Shown: piece by piece, positions 1 through 8,143 of the stretch
Numbering within the stretch: the stretch's first letter is position 1
How the letters are laid out: each line of letters begins with the position of its first letter
Source of the DNA: Desulfovibrio sp. 86
GTDB taxonomy: Bacteria > Desulfobacterota > Desulfovibrionia > Desulfovibrionales > Desulfovibrionaceae
DNA: 64,000 bases
Assembly: GCF_902702915.1 (NCBI RefSeq)
Contig: NZ_LR738849.1
Location: 434,001 to 498,000, forward strand
Reading direction: 5' to 3'
The notes under the pieces: model-generated
What the model was told of the DNA's origin: nothing
What the model saw: only the letters and a program-made list of their open reading frames with translations
The model's database searches: none
Made by a program: the position numbers and the translations under genes

Positions 1-948
1 CTGCACATCAATGCCGCGTCGGGCGTTTGCAGGCGCGTTGGCGGGCCTGTGCTCCATAAGGACGCGCACAGCGTCTTCGGGCGCACCCTGAAGCGCCGCA
101 GGCAGATCCGGCCCAGGCAGGCCAAGGCGCTCCGCAGCCACATCCGTAACACCGGCGAGAACCAGCGGATGCTCCTGGATGTGCAGCACCGCGTGCTGGT
201 TCAGCAGCATGCGCATGCCCAGGGCTGGAAAGGCCTTCATCCAGCCGGGAAAATTGCTGTAATACTCGTGGTTGCCCACTGAACCCCAAATGCCGTAGTT
301 CGCCCGCAGCCGCCGCAAGGGAGCCACGTCCGCAGCCCTGGCTGCAGGGCTGCCGTCAACCATATCCCCTGTGAACAGAATCAGATCCGGCTTCAGGGCA
401 TTGACGCGATCCACCAGGGCGTCCACCCAGACGCTCTGCAAAAGCGGGCTTACGTGCATATCGCTGATCTGTACGATGCTCAGCCCGTCCAGAGCCTTGG
501 GGAGACGAGGCACAAGCATTTCAACATTCCGCACCTCTGGCACGCCAACGGCTTCACGCAGGCCCCAGAAGGCCGTGCCTGCGGCAAGAGTCACCATTAT
601 GGCCTGCCGTCTGCCCGACGAAAAGGCGGGCTGTGGGGCGGCGGGCTTTGCGCCGCCACGAATTTTTCGGGCAAGCCAGCCAATGATGCAGACCAGATCG
701 CGCAAAAGCGTGAACACCAGCAACAGCACCAGCAAGAGAAAGCACCAGCCCTGCGCCAGCAGCAGAAAGGGGGGAATTTCAGGAGACGCCAGCCCCCCAA
801 AGGCCATGCGGTTGATAAAGTGTTGCTGTGTGATGAAAAGCAGCAGCGCGGCCAGTGCGGCTTTGATTTTCCAACCTGCCCGCAGGGGCAGCAAAAGCCG
901 GGCCGCCAGATATATGAAGACGACCCCGCCCATCAAATGTATGAACAT
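1..948 (-). CDS. Membrane-anchored metallophosphoesterase, partial
   Basis: This CDS starts at the ATG at 948 and runs off the left edge, so 316 codons are visible and the C-terminus is missing. The first ~90 residues are strongly hydrophobic and should form about three membrane segments; a basic linker follows. The catalytic domain then shows the calcineurin-like motifs in order: DMH (about residues 163-165), GDMVDG (about 194-199) and GNHEY (about 225-229). A later MEHRP segment near residue 300 supplies a further metal-ligand histidine. This arrangement is typical of YkuE/YaeI-type membrane metallophosphoesterases, some of which act on UDP-diacylglucosamine or similar lipid-linked phosphates; the substrate here cannot be read from sequence. 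No operon partner is visible inside the window. The family call is solid; the substrate is unknown. Confidence 0.88.
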   Translation of the reverse strand, partial: MFIHLMGGVVFIYLAARLLLPLRAGWKIKAALAALLLFITQQHFINRMAFGGLASPEIPPFLLLAQGWCFLLLVLLLVFTLLRDLVCIIGWLARKIRGGAKPAAPQPAFSSGRRQAIMVTLAAGTAFWGLREAVGVPEVRNVEMLVPRLPKALDGLSIVQISDMHVSPLLQSVWVDALVDRVNALKPDLILFTGDMVDGSPAARAADVAPLRRLRANYGIWGSVGNHEYYSNFPGWMKAFPALGMRMLLNQHAVLHIQEHPLVLAGVTDVAAERLGLPGPDLPAALQGAPEDAVRVLMEHRPANAPANARRGIDVQ

Positions 949-1652
949 GCTTGATTTCCTGTATGGTCAATAAAACTGCTTTTGTAGAAGCAGGAGCTTT
1001 AGGCAGATCAGCCACCTGGCGTGGCCAAAACACCGCGCACGACTTTTGCCTGCCCGGTTTTACACAACTTTACCCCGGCTGTGGAATCACTTTCACCAGA
1101 AATGTATTTCTTTTTCACACCGGCAGGGTTTGTGCCGGCTTGCCGGTGGCAACGCAGCATGACGCTGATTTTCCCATCAGACAACAGACGACAGAGTATC
1201 CGAACGCGCCGGGCAGATGGATATACTATTACGCGATGTCAGAAAGTATTCATGATTTTTCTTATGTCCATTACGCCACATTTTTTCGCCAAAGGCACAT
1301 CACTGCGCCTGACGCTCCCCCCCCTGGCAACCCTCCAGAAGCGGATACGCCAAGGACCAACTGCCTGTTAATATAATGACTACACCATCATATATGATTA
1401 CCCGTGCAAAAAATCAGGTGGGCGGCTGTTGAAAAACAACGGGCACTTCCGTCGCCGGCCTCTGCGCGTACGCCAAAAGCATGGTTGGCACGACGGTCTG
1501 GTACGGGTATGATGCCCTGAAATGTCTGCTCTGTTTGCAGGGGCGCTGCATTCCCTGCTCGCGCAGCAGCCAGAGCGGTTTCGCATGAAATCTCTTCTGG
1601 TGCCGCCCCAGGCGGCATGACGGCAATCGCAACACCTTTCAGGAGAACCGTT
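949..1652. other. Intergenic region with one hairpin
   Basis: This 700-bp stretch separates divergent genes (the metallophosphoesterase to the left, the methyltransferase to the right). Open frames inside it are short, overlap each other on both strands and look like no known protein. The only clear structure is a hairpin, TGCCGCC-ccag-GGCGGCA, at about 1602-1619, just upstream of the methyltransferase ribosome binding site. It may act as a leader element or attenuator. No known riboswitch class was recognised. Confidence 0.4.
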
Positions 1653-2687
1653 ATGGGCACAGCGCCTTTTGACCATCTCAGCCAAGAAATGACAGGCTTC
1701 ATGCGCTCCAGCGTTCTTGGGGCCCTGGCCGAACTTGATCTTGGCACAGTCATCCTCAGCAACGGCAACAGCCTTGGCGCTGCCGAGCTTGCCCGGCTGT
1801 GCGCGTGCGATGAACGGGGCGTCGAGGCCCTGCTGGACGCGCTTGCAGCCCTGGGCTATTTCGCCAAAGCAGGAACAGGGGCCGCAGCCCGGTATTCCGT
1901 GGCAGAAGAATACAAAAGCTTTCTGGATAGCCGCCACCCATCAACATTTATTCCAATGATGCGGCACATGGCCGGTCTGCAGCGCTCGTGGGCGCGCCTT
2001 GCGTGGGCCGTGCGCGACGGTAAACCGCAGGATAAAATCCCCAGTATTCTCGGCGTGGAACAGGACAGGGTATCGTTCATCATGGCCATGAATTCCATCG
2101 CCGTCAGGCTGGTGGACAAGGCCGTAGCATCGCTGTTCAGTGCCGGGGTTCTGTCCTTTACAAGCAAGGGCCTGCGGATTCTGGACATCGGCGGCGCATC
2201 GGGCACCTATACTGAAGCCTTTCTCAAAAACTTGCCGGAAAGCACCGCCACCATCATCGACCTGCCTGTGGCCATTGCGCAGGCCAAAAACCGTTTTACG
2301 GGCACAAGCCTTGAGTCGCGCGTCAGTCTGATCGAATGCGACTTTTCAAAGGACGCCCTGCCCTCAGGTTTCGATTTTGCCTGGATAAGCGCCATAATCC
2401 ACCAGATGAACCGCGAAAAAAGCCGCATGCTCTACGCCAAGGCCCTGGACGCGCTGAAACCTGGCGGCATTGTGGGCGTTCGGGACTACGTCATGCGCCA
2501 GGACCGCACCTCCCCGATTGACGGCGCCCTTTTTGGCATAAACATGCTTGTGAATACCCGGGACGGCATGGTCTACACCTATGAAGAAATCAGGGAAGAC
2601 CTCGAACTGGCAGGCTTCACCCAGGTTGTCCACGCCGTTGACGTGCCCAGCATGTCCGCCGTGGTCACCGCGAAAAAACCTGGTTAG
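1653..2687 (+). CDS. SAM-dependent methyltransferase (O-methyltransferase type)
   Basis: A 344-residue protein. The ATG at 1653 was chosen because AGGAG lies 7 bases upstream (1641-1645); an in-frame ATG at 1617 has no such site. The first ~100 residues resemble the winged-helix dimerisation domain of small-molecule O-methyltransferases. The Rossmann methyltransferase domain follows, with motif I LDIGGASG at about residues 176-183, an acidic residue after the next strand (TIIDLP), and an ECDF segment typical of motif III. The KPGG segment in the later half is motif-like for class I enzymes. The methyl acceptor is unknown. The gene appears monocistronic and is followed by a family A palindrome and a terminator. 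Hydroxyneurosporene/acetylserotonin methyltransferase-like annotations are likely in databases but would be only family labels. Confidence 0.8.
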   Translation: MGTAPFDHLSQEMTGFMRSSVLGALAELDLGTVILSNGNSLGAAELARLCACDERGVEALLDALAALGYFAKAGTGAAARYSVAEEYKSFLDSRHPSTFIPMMRHMAGLQRSWARLAWAVRDGKPQDKIPSILGVEQDRVSFIMAMNSIAVRLVDKAVASLFSAGVLSFTSKGLRILDIGGASGTYTEAFLKNLPESTATIIDLPVAIAQAKNRFTGTSLESRVSLIECDFSKDALPSGFDFAWISAIIHQMNREKSRMLYAKALDALKPGGIVGVRDYVMRQDRTSPIDGALFGINMLVNTRDGMVYTYEEIREDLELAGFTQVVHAVDVPSMSAVVTAKKPG

Positions 2688-2707
2688 TGTTAATTACGTT
2701 GAGCAGC

Positions 2708-2772
2708 TTTGTGGGGGAGGGACCCTTTTGCAAAAGGGTCCCTCCCCCACGCCCCCACCCCCTAAAACTTTT
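2708..2772 (+). repeat. Family A palindromic repeat, copy 1
   Basis: The unit begins GTGGGGGAGG, contains the perfect palindrome GGGACCCTTTTGCAAAAGGGTCCC, and ends in C-rich CCCCCACCCCCTAAAACTTT. The palindrome should fold into a stable hairpin. It lies just after the methyltransferase stop codon, as other copies do after other genes, so it may act as a terminator or REP-like element. Confidence 0.85.
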
Positions 2773-2791
2773 GCTGGCTGTTGGCATCGTG

Positions 2792-2822
2792 CCAGAGCAT
2801 TTCGGTTTTGAAATTGCTCTGG
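2792..2822. repeat. Short family B hairpin
   Basis: An imperfect palindrome, CCAGAGCA...TGCTCTGG, with TTTGAAA-like sequence inside. The same AGAGCA/TGCTCT ends recur in the larger family B elements, for example at 11934-12084. Confidence 0.6.
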
Positions 2823-2951
2823 CGGATGCGGGAGCAGACGCCCGCCGCAAAGGCGCATCTGCACAGTCTGTCTGCGCGGCTTGCCCCATGCGCGGCAACA
2901 CCGGATGTGCTGTGCAATAAAACCTTTAGACACATTGAGTTACCAATGCCA

Positions 2952-2985
2952 AGGCCCGGATAAATATGTTCCGGGCCTGTTTTAT
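2952..2985 (+). terminator. Rho-independent terminator
   Basis: Stem AGGCCCGG / CCGGGCCT with loop ATAAATATGTT, followed by GTTTTATT. It lies between the methyltransferase and the SLC13 transporter and should insulate the two units. The rest of the 460-bp gap holds only the family A and B hairpins. Confidence 0.75.
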
Positions 2986-3147
2986 TGCCGTTCTTTGCGC
3001 CTCCTCGCCCGAAAGCAGAGCATGAAGCGCAGGCGGATAAAAATGATTTTTTTCTCAAATTATCATCCAGATGATGGAATCAAAACTTCACCCCGCCTAG
3101 CATTCGCAATCAAACGTATTTTGCGCACGTACAAGAAAGGGTGAGCT

Positions 3148-4695
3148 ATGAATCAGGATTTTTGTGCATCACGACTGCCAGTATTTGCCTACCTTTGTGA
3201 AAATGTTCGTAAATCTGGAAACACCCCCTGTAGGGCCTTTACAGGCTTTGCCATAGCGTGGTTGGCATTCGTTCTTTTCTGGGGAGTGCTTGAACCGTTT
3301 CCTGGCCTCACGCCTGACGGGATGGCCGTTCTCGGCATTGTCGTCTGGGCCAGCATCATGTGGGTCAGCGAGGCCATGCCCGCAGGCATAACCGGCATTT
3401 CCATTCCCACCATGCTGCTGATTACCAGGGCACTGCCCTGGACCAACGGCAAACCGCCCATGGCCGTCATTTTTGCCGGCTTTACAAACCACGTCATCTG
3501 GCTGTGCCTGTTCGCCTTTATGGTCGCCGCCGTCATGCAGCTTATAGGGCTGGACCGACGCATTGCGCTGGGCATTCTGGCGCGCTTCAAGGCGTCATCC
3601 GTTGGCCGGGTCATCTGGGGCATGTTTTTCGTCAACATCATTCTTGGCTTTCTTGTTCCTGCGGCCAATGCTCGTGCCGCCACCCTGTTGCCCGTGGTGC
3701 AGGGTATATGCAACCTGCTGGGCGATACCCCTGAAGACCGGGCTGCCAAAAAGGCCATTGTGATCCAGTCGCTGGTCTACGGATCGATGATCTGCGGTAT
3801 GTTCATAATGACGGCCCACCTGCCGAACATGATTCTGGTGGGCATTTTTGAAAAAAATGGCTACCAGGACCTGAACTTTCTGAACTGGATGCTGCTTCAG
3901 TTTCCCTACCTTGGCATGTTCGCGCTCACCAGTTTCTGGATCAAGTACCATTTCAAGACCGCAAAGGTGTCCATTGCGGGCGGCGCAGCCACGCTCGAAA
4001 AAAGCTATCGTGACCTCGGCCCCATGACCGCTCCCGAAAAGGTGCTTCTTGGCATCTTTCTTCTGGTGGGCTTCATGTTTGTTACGGGCAAGGGCAGCTT
4101 TATCTGCGAACTGCACAGGCAGCCGCTGGGCGTTATAGGCCTGTTGGGCATGCTGCTGCTCTTTGCTCCCGGCATCATGCCCTGTTCGTGGCGTGCCGTG
4201 CAGCAAAAAACCATCTGGGGCACATTTCTTCTGCTGGGCGGCGCAATGACCATGACCACAGCCATGACTCAGGCGGGTGTGGCACAATGGCTGGCCGATC
4301 ATATCCATGCCATGGTTGTTGGCCTGAACTGGTGGCAGACCCTGCTGGTGATGATGGCCGGAACACACGTCATTCGGTTAGGCATGTTGTCCAACGTGGC
4401 GGCAGTGGCCATGCTGGCCCCGGTGGTTTTTGCCATGGCGCCCAAACTGGGGCTGCACCCCGTGGCCTTCACCATGTTGGTTTGCGATACCGACACCTTC
4501 GCATACCTGTTGCCCACCCAGATCACCGCAGCCGTCATTGCTCACAGCACCGAAACATTCTCTACCGCTGACTACGCCAAGGCCGGTTGGGTCGCCGTGC
4601 TCATCGCCATTGCTTACGGCGTTTGCGTCATGGCCCCCTGGTATGCGCTTCTGGGGCTTCCGGTGTGGAATCCCTCCGCGCCCTGGCCCTTCTAG
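3148..4695 (+). CDS. SLC13/DASS-family anion transporter
   Basis: A 515-residue polytopic membrane protein with about 11-12 hydrophobic segments. It has features of the divalent anion:Na+ symporter (SLC13/DASS) superfamily: an N-terminal WVSEAMPAGITGISIPTMLL stretch, the helix-turn segment FAGFTNHVIWL, a repeated inverted half with LLLGGAMTMTTAMTQ, and HVIRLGMLSNVAAVAMLAPV. Family members import sulfate, dicarboxylates, citrate or related anions. It begins an apparent operon, with the AprA-like flavoprotein 62 bp downstream, so the imported anion is probably the substrate or precursor of that reductase. A sulfur oxyanion or an organosulfonate is the natural guess, but a dicarboxylate cannot be excluded. 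An AAGGGTGAG ribosome binding site precedes the start. Confidence 0.82.
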   Translation: MNQDFCASRLPVFAYLCENVRKSGNTPCRAFTGFAIAWLAFVLFWGVLEPFPGLTPDGMAVLGIVVWASIMWVSEAMPAGITGISIPTMLLITRALPWTNGKPPMAVIFAGFTNHVIWLCLFAFMVAAVMQLIGLDRRIALGILARFKASSVGRVIWGMFFVNIILGFLVPAANARAATLLPVVQGICNLLGDTPEDRAAKKAIVIQSLVYGSMICGMFIMTAHLPNMILVGIFEKNGYQDLNFLNWMLLQFPYLGMFALTSFWIKYHFKTAKVSIAGGAATLEKSYRDLGPMTAPEKVLLGIFLLVGFMFVTGKGSFICELHRQPLGVIGLLGMLLLFAPGIMPCSWRAVQQKTIWGTFLLLGGAMTMTTAMTQAGVAQWLADHIHAMVVGLNWWQTLLVMMAGTHVIRLGMLSNVAAVAMLAPVVFAMAPKLGLHPVAFTMLVCDTDTFAYLLPTQITAAVIAHSTETFSTADYAKAGWVAVLIAIAYGVCVMAPWYALLGLPVWNPSAPWPF

Positions 4696-4757
4696 AAAAA
4701 CCAACACAGACAGTTGCATATTTCAGGAATTCATAACCCTTCTTCTGAGAGGAAACC

Positions 4758-6530
4758 ATGGCACGTATGAAAACAGGTCATACGGTTGATTTTCGGCCCG
4801 CAAGCCTGGCCGACATTGAAACCGTTGAGGTCACAGCCGACCTTCTGATCATAGGCGGCGGCAACGCCGGGTGCTTTGTGGCCACCGAAGCCGCACGGCT
4901 CAACCCGCAAATAAAAACCGTCATTGTGGAAAAAGCGGATATTATGCGCTCTGGAGCCTGCTCCGCAGGAATGGACGCCATCAACACCTACATCCCCGAA
5001 GGCAAGACGCCCGAGGATCTCGTTCGCTGGAGTCGCTCGCAGGTGGGCGGCGGCCCCTTGCGTGAAGATCTGGCGCTCTCCAATGCTGAAGAGCTTAATG
5101 AATGCGTGGATGATCTTGAACGCTGGGGCCTCCCCATCCTGCGGGACGAAGACGGAAAGATTCGCTATCGCGGCAAGTGGGACATCTCCATCCACGGTGA
5201 GCAACTGAAGCCCATCATGGCTGAAAAGGCTCTTGAAAGCGGCGCTGACGTCTACAACCGGGTAGCGGCCACAAGCCTGCTGATGCAGGATGGCCGCTGC
5301 GTGGGAGCCACTGGCTTTGGCGTTCGCGACGGCAGGTTTTATGTTTTCCGCGCCAAGGCCACGGTTGTCAGCACAGGCGGCGCAGGCACGCTTTACAAAT
5401 CCTACACTGCAGACTCCACAGACAGCGGTTCGCAGATATGGATGTGTCCTTACTGCGTCGGATCAGGCTATGCTATGGGTTTCAGGCAGGGTGCCGAGCT
5501 CACGAGCCTTGAGCAACGCTGGGTCGCCACACGCACCAAGGATTTTTGCGGCCCCGTGGACACCATTTCCGTGGGCTATGGCGCGCCCATCATCAACTCG
5601 CACGGCGAGCGCGTCATGAGCCGTTACGCAAGCCTGGGCGGCGACGCGGCACCCCGGTACATCCGCGCCAACGCCCCCATGGAAGAATGGCTCGCCGGAC
5701 GCGGCCCCTGCTACTGCGACACCACCCACATGACGCCTGAAAAAACCAAGGCCATGATGGAAGACTACCTGAACGAACGCCCTTCATTTGTGCTCTTTCT
5801 CGCCAGCCGGGGGCAGGACCCCAGCAAGGAACCCATCGAAATTTTCGGTTCCGACCCCTACATCCTTGGCGGTCACACCGGGGGCGGCTACTGGGTAGAC
5901 ATGGAGCGCATGACCACCCTGCCCGGCCTGTTCGCGGCGGGTGAAACCGCAGGCGGTAACCCCAACAAGTTTGTGGGCGGTTGCTGCGCCGAAGGAAAAC
6001 TGGCCGCGCGCGGAGCCCTGGCCTTTATGGCTGCCGTGGACGCGCCAGCCCCTGACGCAGCGCAGATTGAGCGCGAAAAAGAACGGGTCTATGCCCCGCT
6101 GCTGACGCGTGAAGCCGAAGGCATTCGTCCGGTGGAAATGAAGGAACGCCTGCAAAGGCTCATGGACGAATATGCTGGCGGCTCCAGCCAGTTTTACCGC
6201 ACCAACGAGCAACAACTGGACTACGCCCTCAGGCATATCAAGATGCTGCAAAGCCAGTTCTGCCATCTGCGCGCGCAGGATCTGCACGAACTGATGCAGG
6301 CCAGCGAAACCATGGACCGTGTGGATGTGGCCGAAGCCGTGGTGCATCACCTCAAGGCCCGCAGGGAAACTCGCTGGGCTGGCTGGCAGACACGATCGGA
6401 CTACCCGGAACGTGATGACGCCAACTTCGACTGCTTTGTGGAATCACGCCGGGATGCAGACACCGGAGAAATAGTCACATTTACCCGTCCCTACGAGCAA
6501 CTGCTGCCTGGCGACAGGTACAAGCCCTAA
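4758..6530 (+). CDS. AprA-like FAD flavoprotein (APS reductase alpha paralogue)
   Basis: A 590-residue member of the fumarate reductase / adenylylsulfate reductase alpha flavoprotein family. The FAD dinucleotide motif GGGNAGC lies at residues 33-39. Similarity to dissimilatory AprA is clear in EKADIMRSGACSAGMDAINT, VREDLAL-type and WGLPIL segments, RGPCYCDT, and a C-terminal AAGETAGGNPNKFVGGCCAEG FAD-contact region. Canonical Desulfovibrio AprA is, as I recall, about 660 residues, so this one is shorter and probably a paralogue, not the housekeeping enzyme. The start is preceded by GAGAGGAAA. The 4Fe-4S partner begins 15 bp downstream and the SLC13 transporter lies upstream. Possible roles are reduction of an imported sulfur compound, or an AsfAB-like part in desulfonation; AsfA/AsfB are a related reductase/ferredoxin pair from aryl-desulfonation clusters. 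The reaction is not determinable from sequence. Confidence 0.8.
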   Translation: MARMKTGHTVDFRPASLADIETVEVTADLLIIGGGNAGCFVATEAARLNPQIKTVIVEKADIMRSGACSAGMDAINTYIPEGKTPEDLVRWSRSQVGGGPLREDLALSNAEELNECVDDLERWGLPILRDEDGKIRYRGKWDISIHGEQLKPIMAEKALESGADVYNRVAATSLLMQDGRCVGATGFGVRDGRFYVFRAKATVVSTGGAGTLYKSYTADSTDSGSQIWMCPYCVGSGYAMGFRQGAELTSLEQRWVATRTKDFCGPVDTISVGYGAPIINSHGERVMSRYASLGGDAAPRYIRANAPMEEWLAGRGPCYCDTTHMTPEKTKAMMEDYLNERPSFVLFLASRGQDPSKEPIEIFGSDPYILGGHTGGGYWVDMERMTTLPGLFAAGETAGGNPNKFVGGCCAEGKLAARGALAFMAAVDAPAPDAAQIEREKERVYAPLLTREAEGIRPVEMKERLQRLMDEYAGGSSQFYRTNEQQLDYALRHIKMLQSQFCHLRAQDLHELMQASETMDRVDVAEAVVHHLKARRETRWAGWQTRSDYPERDDANFDCFVESRRDADTGEIVTFTRPYEQLLPGDRYKP

Positions 6531-6545
6531 TGCAGGAGAACGAAC

Positions 6546-6875
6546 ATGCCGCCAAAAATTGACGTACATAAATGCAATGGCTGTAAAGGGCGCGAAGAAA
6601 CCCATTGCGAAGAGGCGTGCCCCGGCAACCTCATGGCCCTTGATCAGGGCACCGGCAAGGCTTTTCTGCGCAACCCCCGCGACTGCTGGGACTGCATGTC
6701 CTGCATCAAGGCTTGCCCATCCGGCGCGCTTGAAATCAAGATGCCCTATCAGCTCGGCTACTTCAAAGCTTCATTGAAACCCATAATGGGGTCCAACTTC
6801 ATTATCTGGAAATGCCGCGACATCTATGGGCAGGAACAGACCTACCGTTACGTGAACCGACTGGACAAGGCCTAA
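6546..6875 (+). CDS. AprB-like 2x[4Fe-4S] ferredoxin subunit
   Basis: A 109-residue iron-sulfur protein. Two cysteine quartets are visible: C10, C13, C21, C25 (CNGCKG...C...CPGNLM) and C47, C50, C53, C57 (CWDCMSCIKACPSG). This matches AprB of adenylylsulfate reductase, including the long spacer between the second and third cysteines of cluster I and the paired CW-C in cluster II. Canonical AprB has a long C-terminal tail that wraps the alpha subunit. Here the protein ends about 50 residues early, in parallel with the shortened AprA-like partner. AGGAG precedes the ATG, and the gene lies 15 bp after the flavoprotein, so the two should form a heterodimer in the cytoplasm that passes electrons to or from FAD. 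Confidence 0.85.
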   Translation: MPPKIDVHKCNGCKGREETHCEEACPGNLMALDQGTGKAFLRNPRDCWDCMSCIKACPSGALEIKMPYQLGYFKASLKPIMGSNFIIWKCRDIYGQEQTYRYVNRLDKA

Positions 6876-6894
6876 AACGGATATTACTTCAACC

Positions 6895-6967
6895 TACGCC
6901 CGCCGCATCTGCCGAACGGCGGGCGTAACCTCTTTCCACCGCGAACTCCATGCTCCGCGGTGGAAAG
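6895..6967 (+). terminator. Two tandem hairpins ending the AprBA-like operon
   Basis: The first hairpin (6895-6927) has stem TACGCCCGCCG / CGGCGGGCGTA. The second (6932-6967) has stem CTTTCCACCGCG / CGCGGTGGAAAG. Neither is followed by a long T run, so termination strength is uncertain, but the placement between the ferredoxin and the regulator fits a transcription boundary. Confidence 0.6.
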
Positions 6968-7044
6968 GGAAGGGCCTTGGGTCACAGGAGTTTCGACCTT
7001 GCGGCCCAGGCTATAACAAAAGTGGTTGCAGCAAGGATCACGGT

Positions 7045-7740
7045 ATGAACACATTCTGGCACCTCGAAAAAGAAGATTTTTTCAGAGGGATTGACGATGT
7101 AAAAAGCATTTTTTTGGAAAACGCCCACCGTCTGGAATTGCCCAAGAACGAAACCGTTTTTTTGGAGGGTGATGCCGGAGATACGTGTTTTTATATTGAA
7201 TCCGGCCTGGTTCGCATCTTTGGTACGGCTGGTTTTGGCAAAGAGATGACATTTTCCTTGCGTATGCGGGGGGAATTTTTTGGCCTTTCGGAAGTGCTGA
7301 ACAGTTCTCCGCGCAAGGCAGGCGCGCAAACTGCAAGTCCTTCTGTGCTGTATTCCATCGGCCAGCAAAGCTTTGAAACCCTGCTGCGTGATCATTATCC
7401 GCTGGCACGTCGCGTCATTACCTTGCTGGGGCGCAGGTTGCGCTATATGGGCGATATGGTGCGCAGACAAAATGATGACGTGGCCAACCGCCTGGCAAGC
7501 CTGCTTATTTCACTGGCCTACGACACGCTGCGCACCACCGAAGACTGGGACAAGCCCTGTGAAATCCCACTGAACATTCCTCAGGAACAGATGGCCTCCA
7601 TGGTAGGTTCGACTCAGCCCACGGTAAGCGCCACCTTGCAGCGCTTTCGCATGGACGGTCTTATCGTGGGCAACGGCAGAAAGATTGTGCTGCTCAACCC
7701 CATTGAGATGATCTACAGGCTTGACCACAATCTTCTTTGA
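7045..7740 (+). CDS. Crp/Fnr-family transcriptional regulator
   Basis: A 231-residue protein with an N-terminal cyclic-nucleotide-binding-like beta barrel (about residues 15-125, including FLEGDAGDTCFYIESGLVRIF) and a C-terminal winged helix-turn-helix. The recognition helix region reads IPQEQMASMVGSTQPTVSAT, typical of Crp/Fnr proteins. There is no N-terminal cysteine cluster of the Fnr type, so it is unlikely to hold an oxygen-sensing [4Fe-4S] cluster; it may bind a small effector or haem, as HcpR-like and CooA-like members do. Its position directly after the SLC13-AprA-AprB-like operon, on the same strand, suggests it controls that operon. That link is inference from neighbourhood only. 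Confidence 0.85.
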   Translation: MNTFWHLEKEDFFRGIDDVKSIFLENAHRLELPKNETVFLEGDAGDTCFYIESGLVRIFGTAGFGKEMTFSLRMRGEFFGLSEVLNSSPRKAGAQTASPSVLYSIGQQSFETLLRDHYPLARRVITLLGRRLRYMGDMVRRQNDDVANRLASLLISLAYDTLRTTEDWDKPCEIPLNIPQEQMASMVGSTQPTVSATLQRFRMDGLIVGNGRKIVLLNPIEMIYRLDHNLL

Positions 7741-8143
7741 TCTCCGGCCAATCTTCTCGCGCCGATCCACCCATTTTTCAAAGTAATATAGCATGTTGAC
7801 TTTTTATAAAGTCAAATGATCCTACGTCGCACGCACGTTTCGTGCTGCGCAACATGGCGTGTCTTCTACCAAAATCGCCCTTCCAGAAAAATGATGAATT
7901 GAAATTTGAAGCATTTCAATAACAATCTGATTTAAAAAGCTATTTTCTATAAACCCAGCCTGTTGCCTTCTCCAAACCCATCCATCCGGCCTCTTTTTTG
8001 TCACCGTGTGGCAGTTATTCCTCACGGGACAAAATCAGCTCGCAGCGCTGCCAGAGGTTGCGCCAGGGCTGCATTTCCTGCTACACAGCCAGTATCTCGC
8101 GATTTTCTTTCCATTAAATTCTGAGCGGTACAGGGAGACGACT
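7741..8143. other. Intergenic region upstream of nhaB
   Basis: This 400-bp region is AT-richer than its surroundings. It contains the perfect hairpin TTGACTTT-ttat-AAAGTCAA at 7796-7815, about 55 bp after the regulator stop codon, which could be a weak terminator or an operator for nhaB. Nothing protein-like was seen. Confidence 0.45.

Noticed and set aside
1602..1652. Possible riboswitch upstream of the methyltransferase
   Set aside because: Only one simple hairpin is present; no conserved core of the SAM, cobalamin or Moco classes could be recognised.
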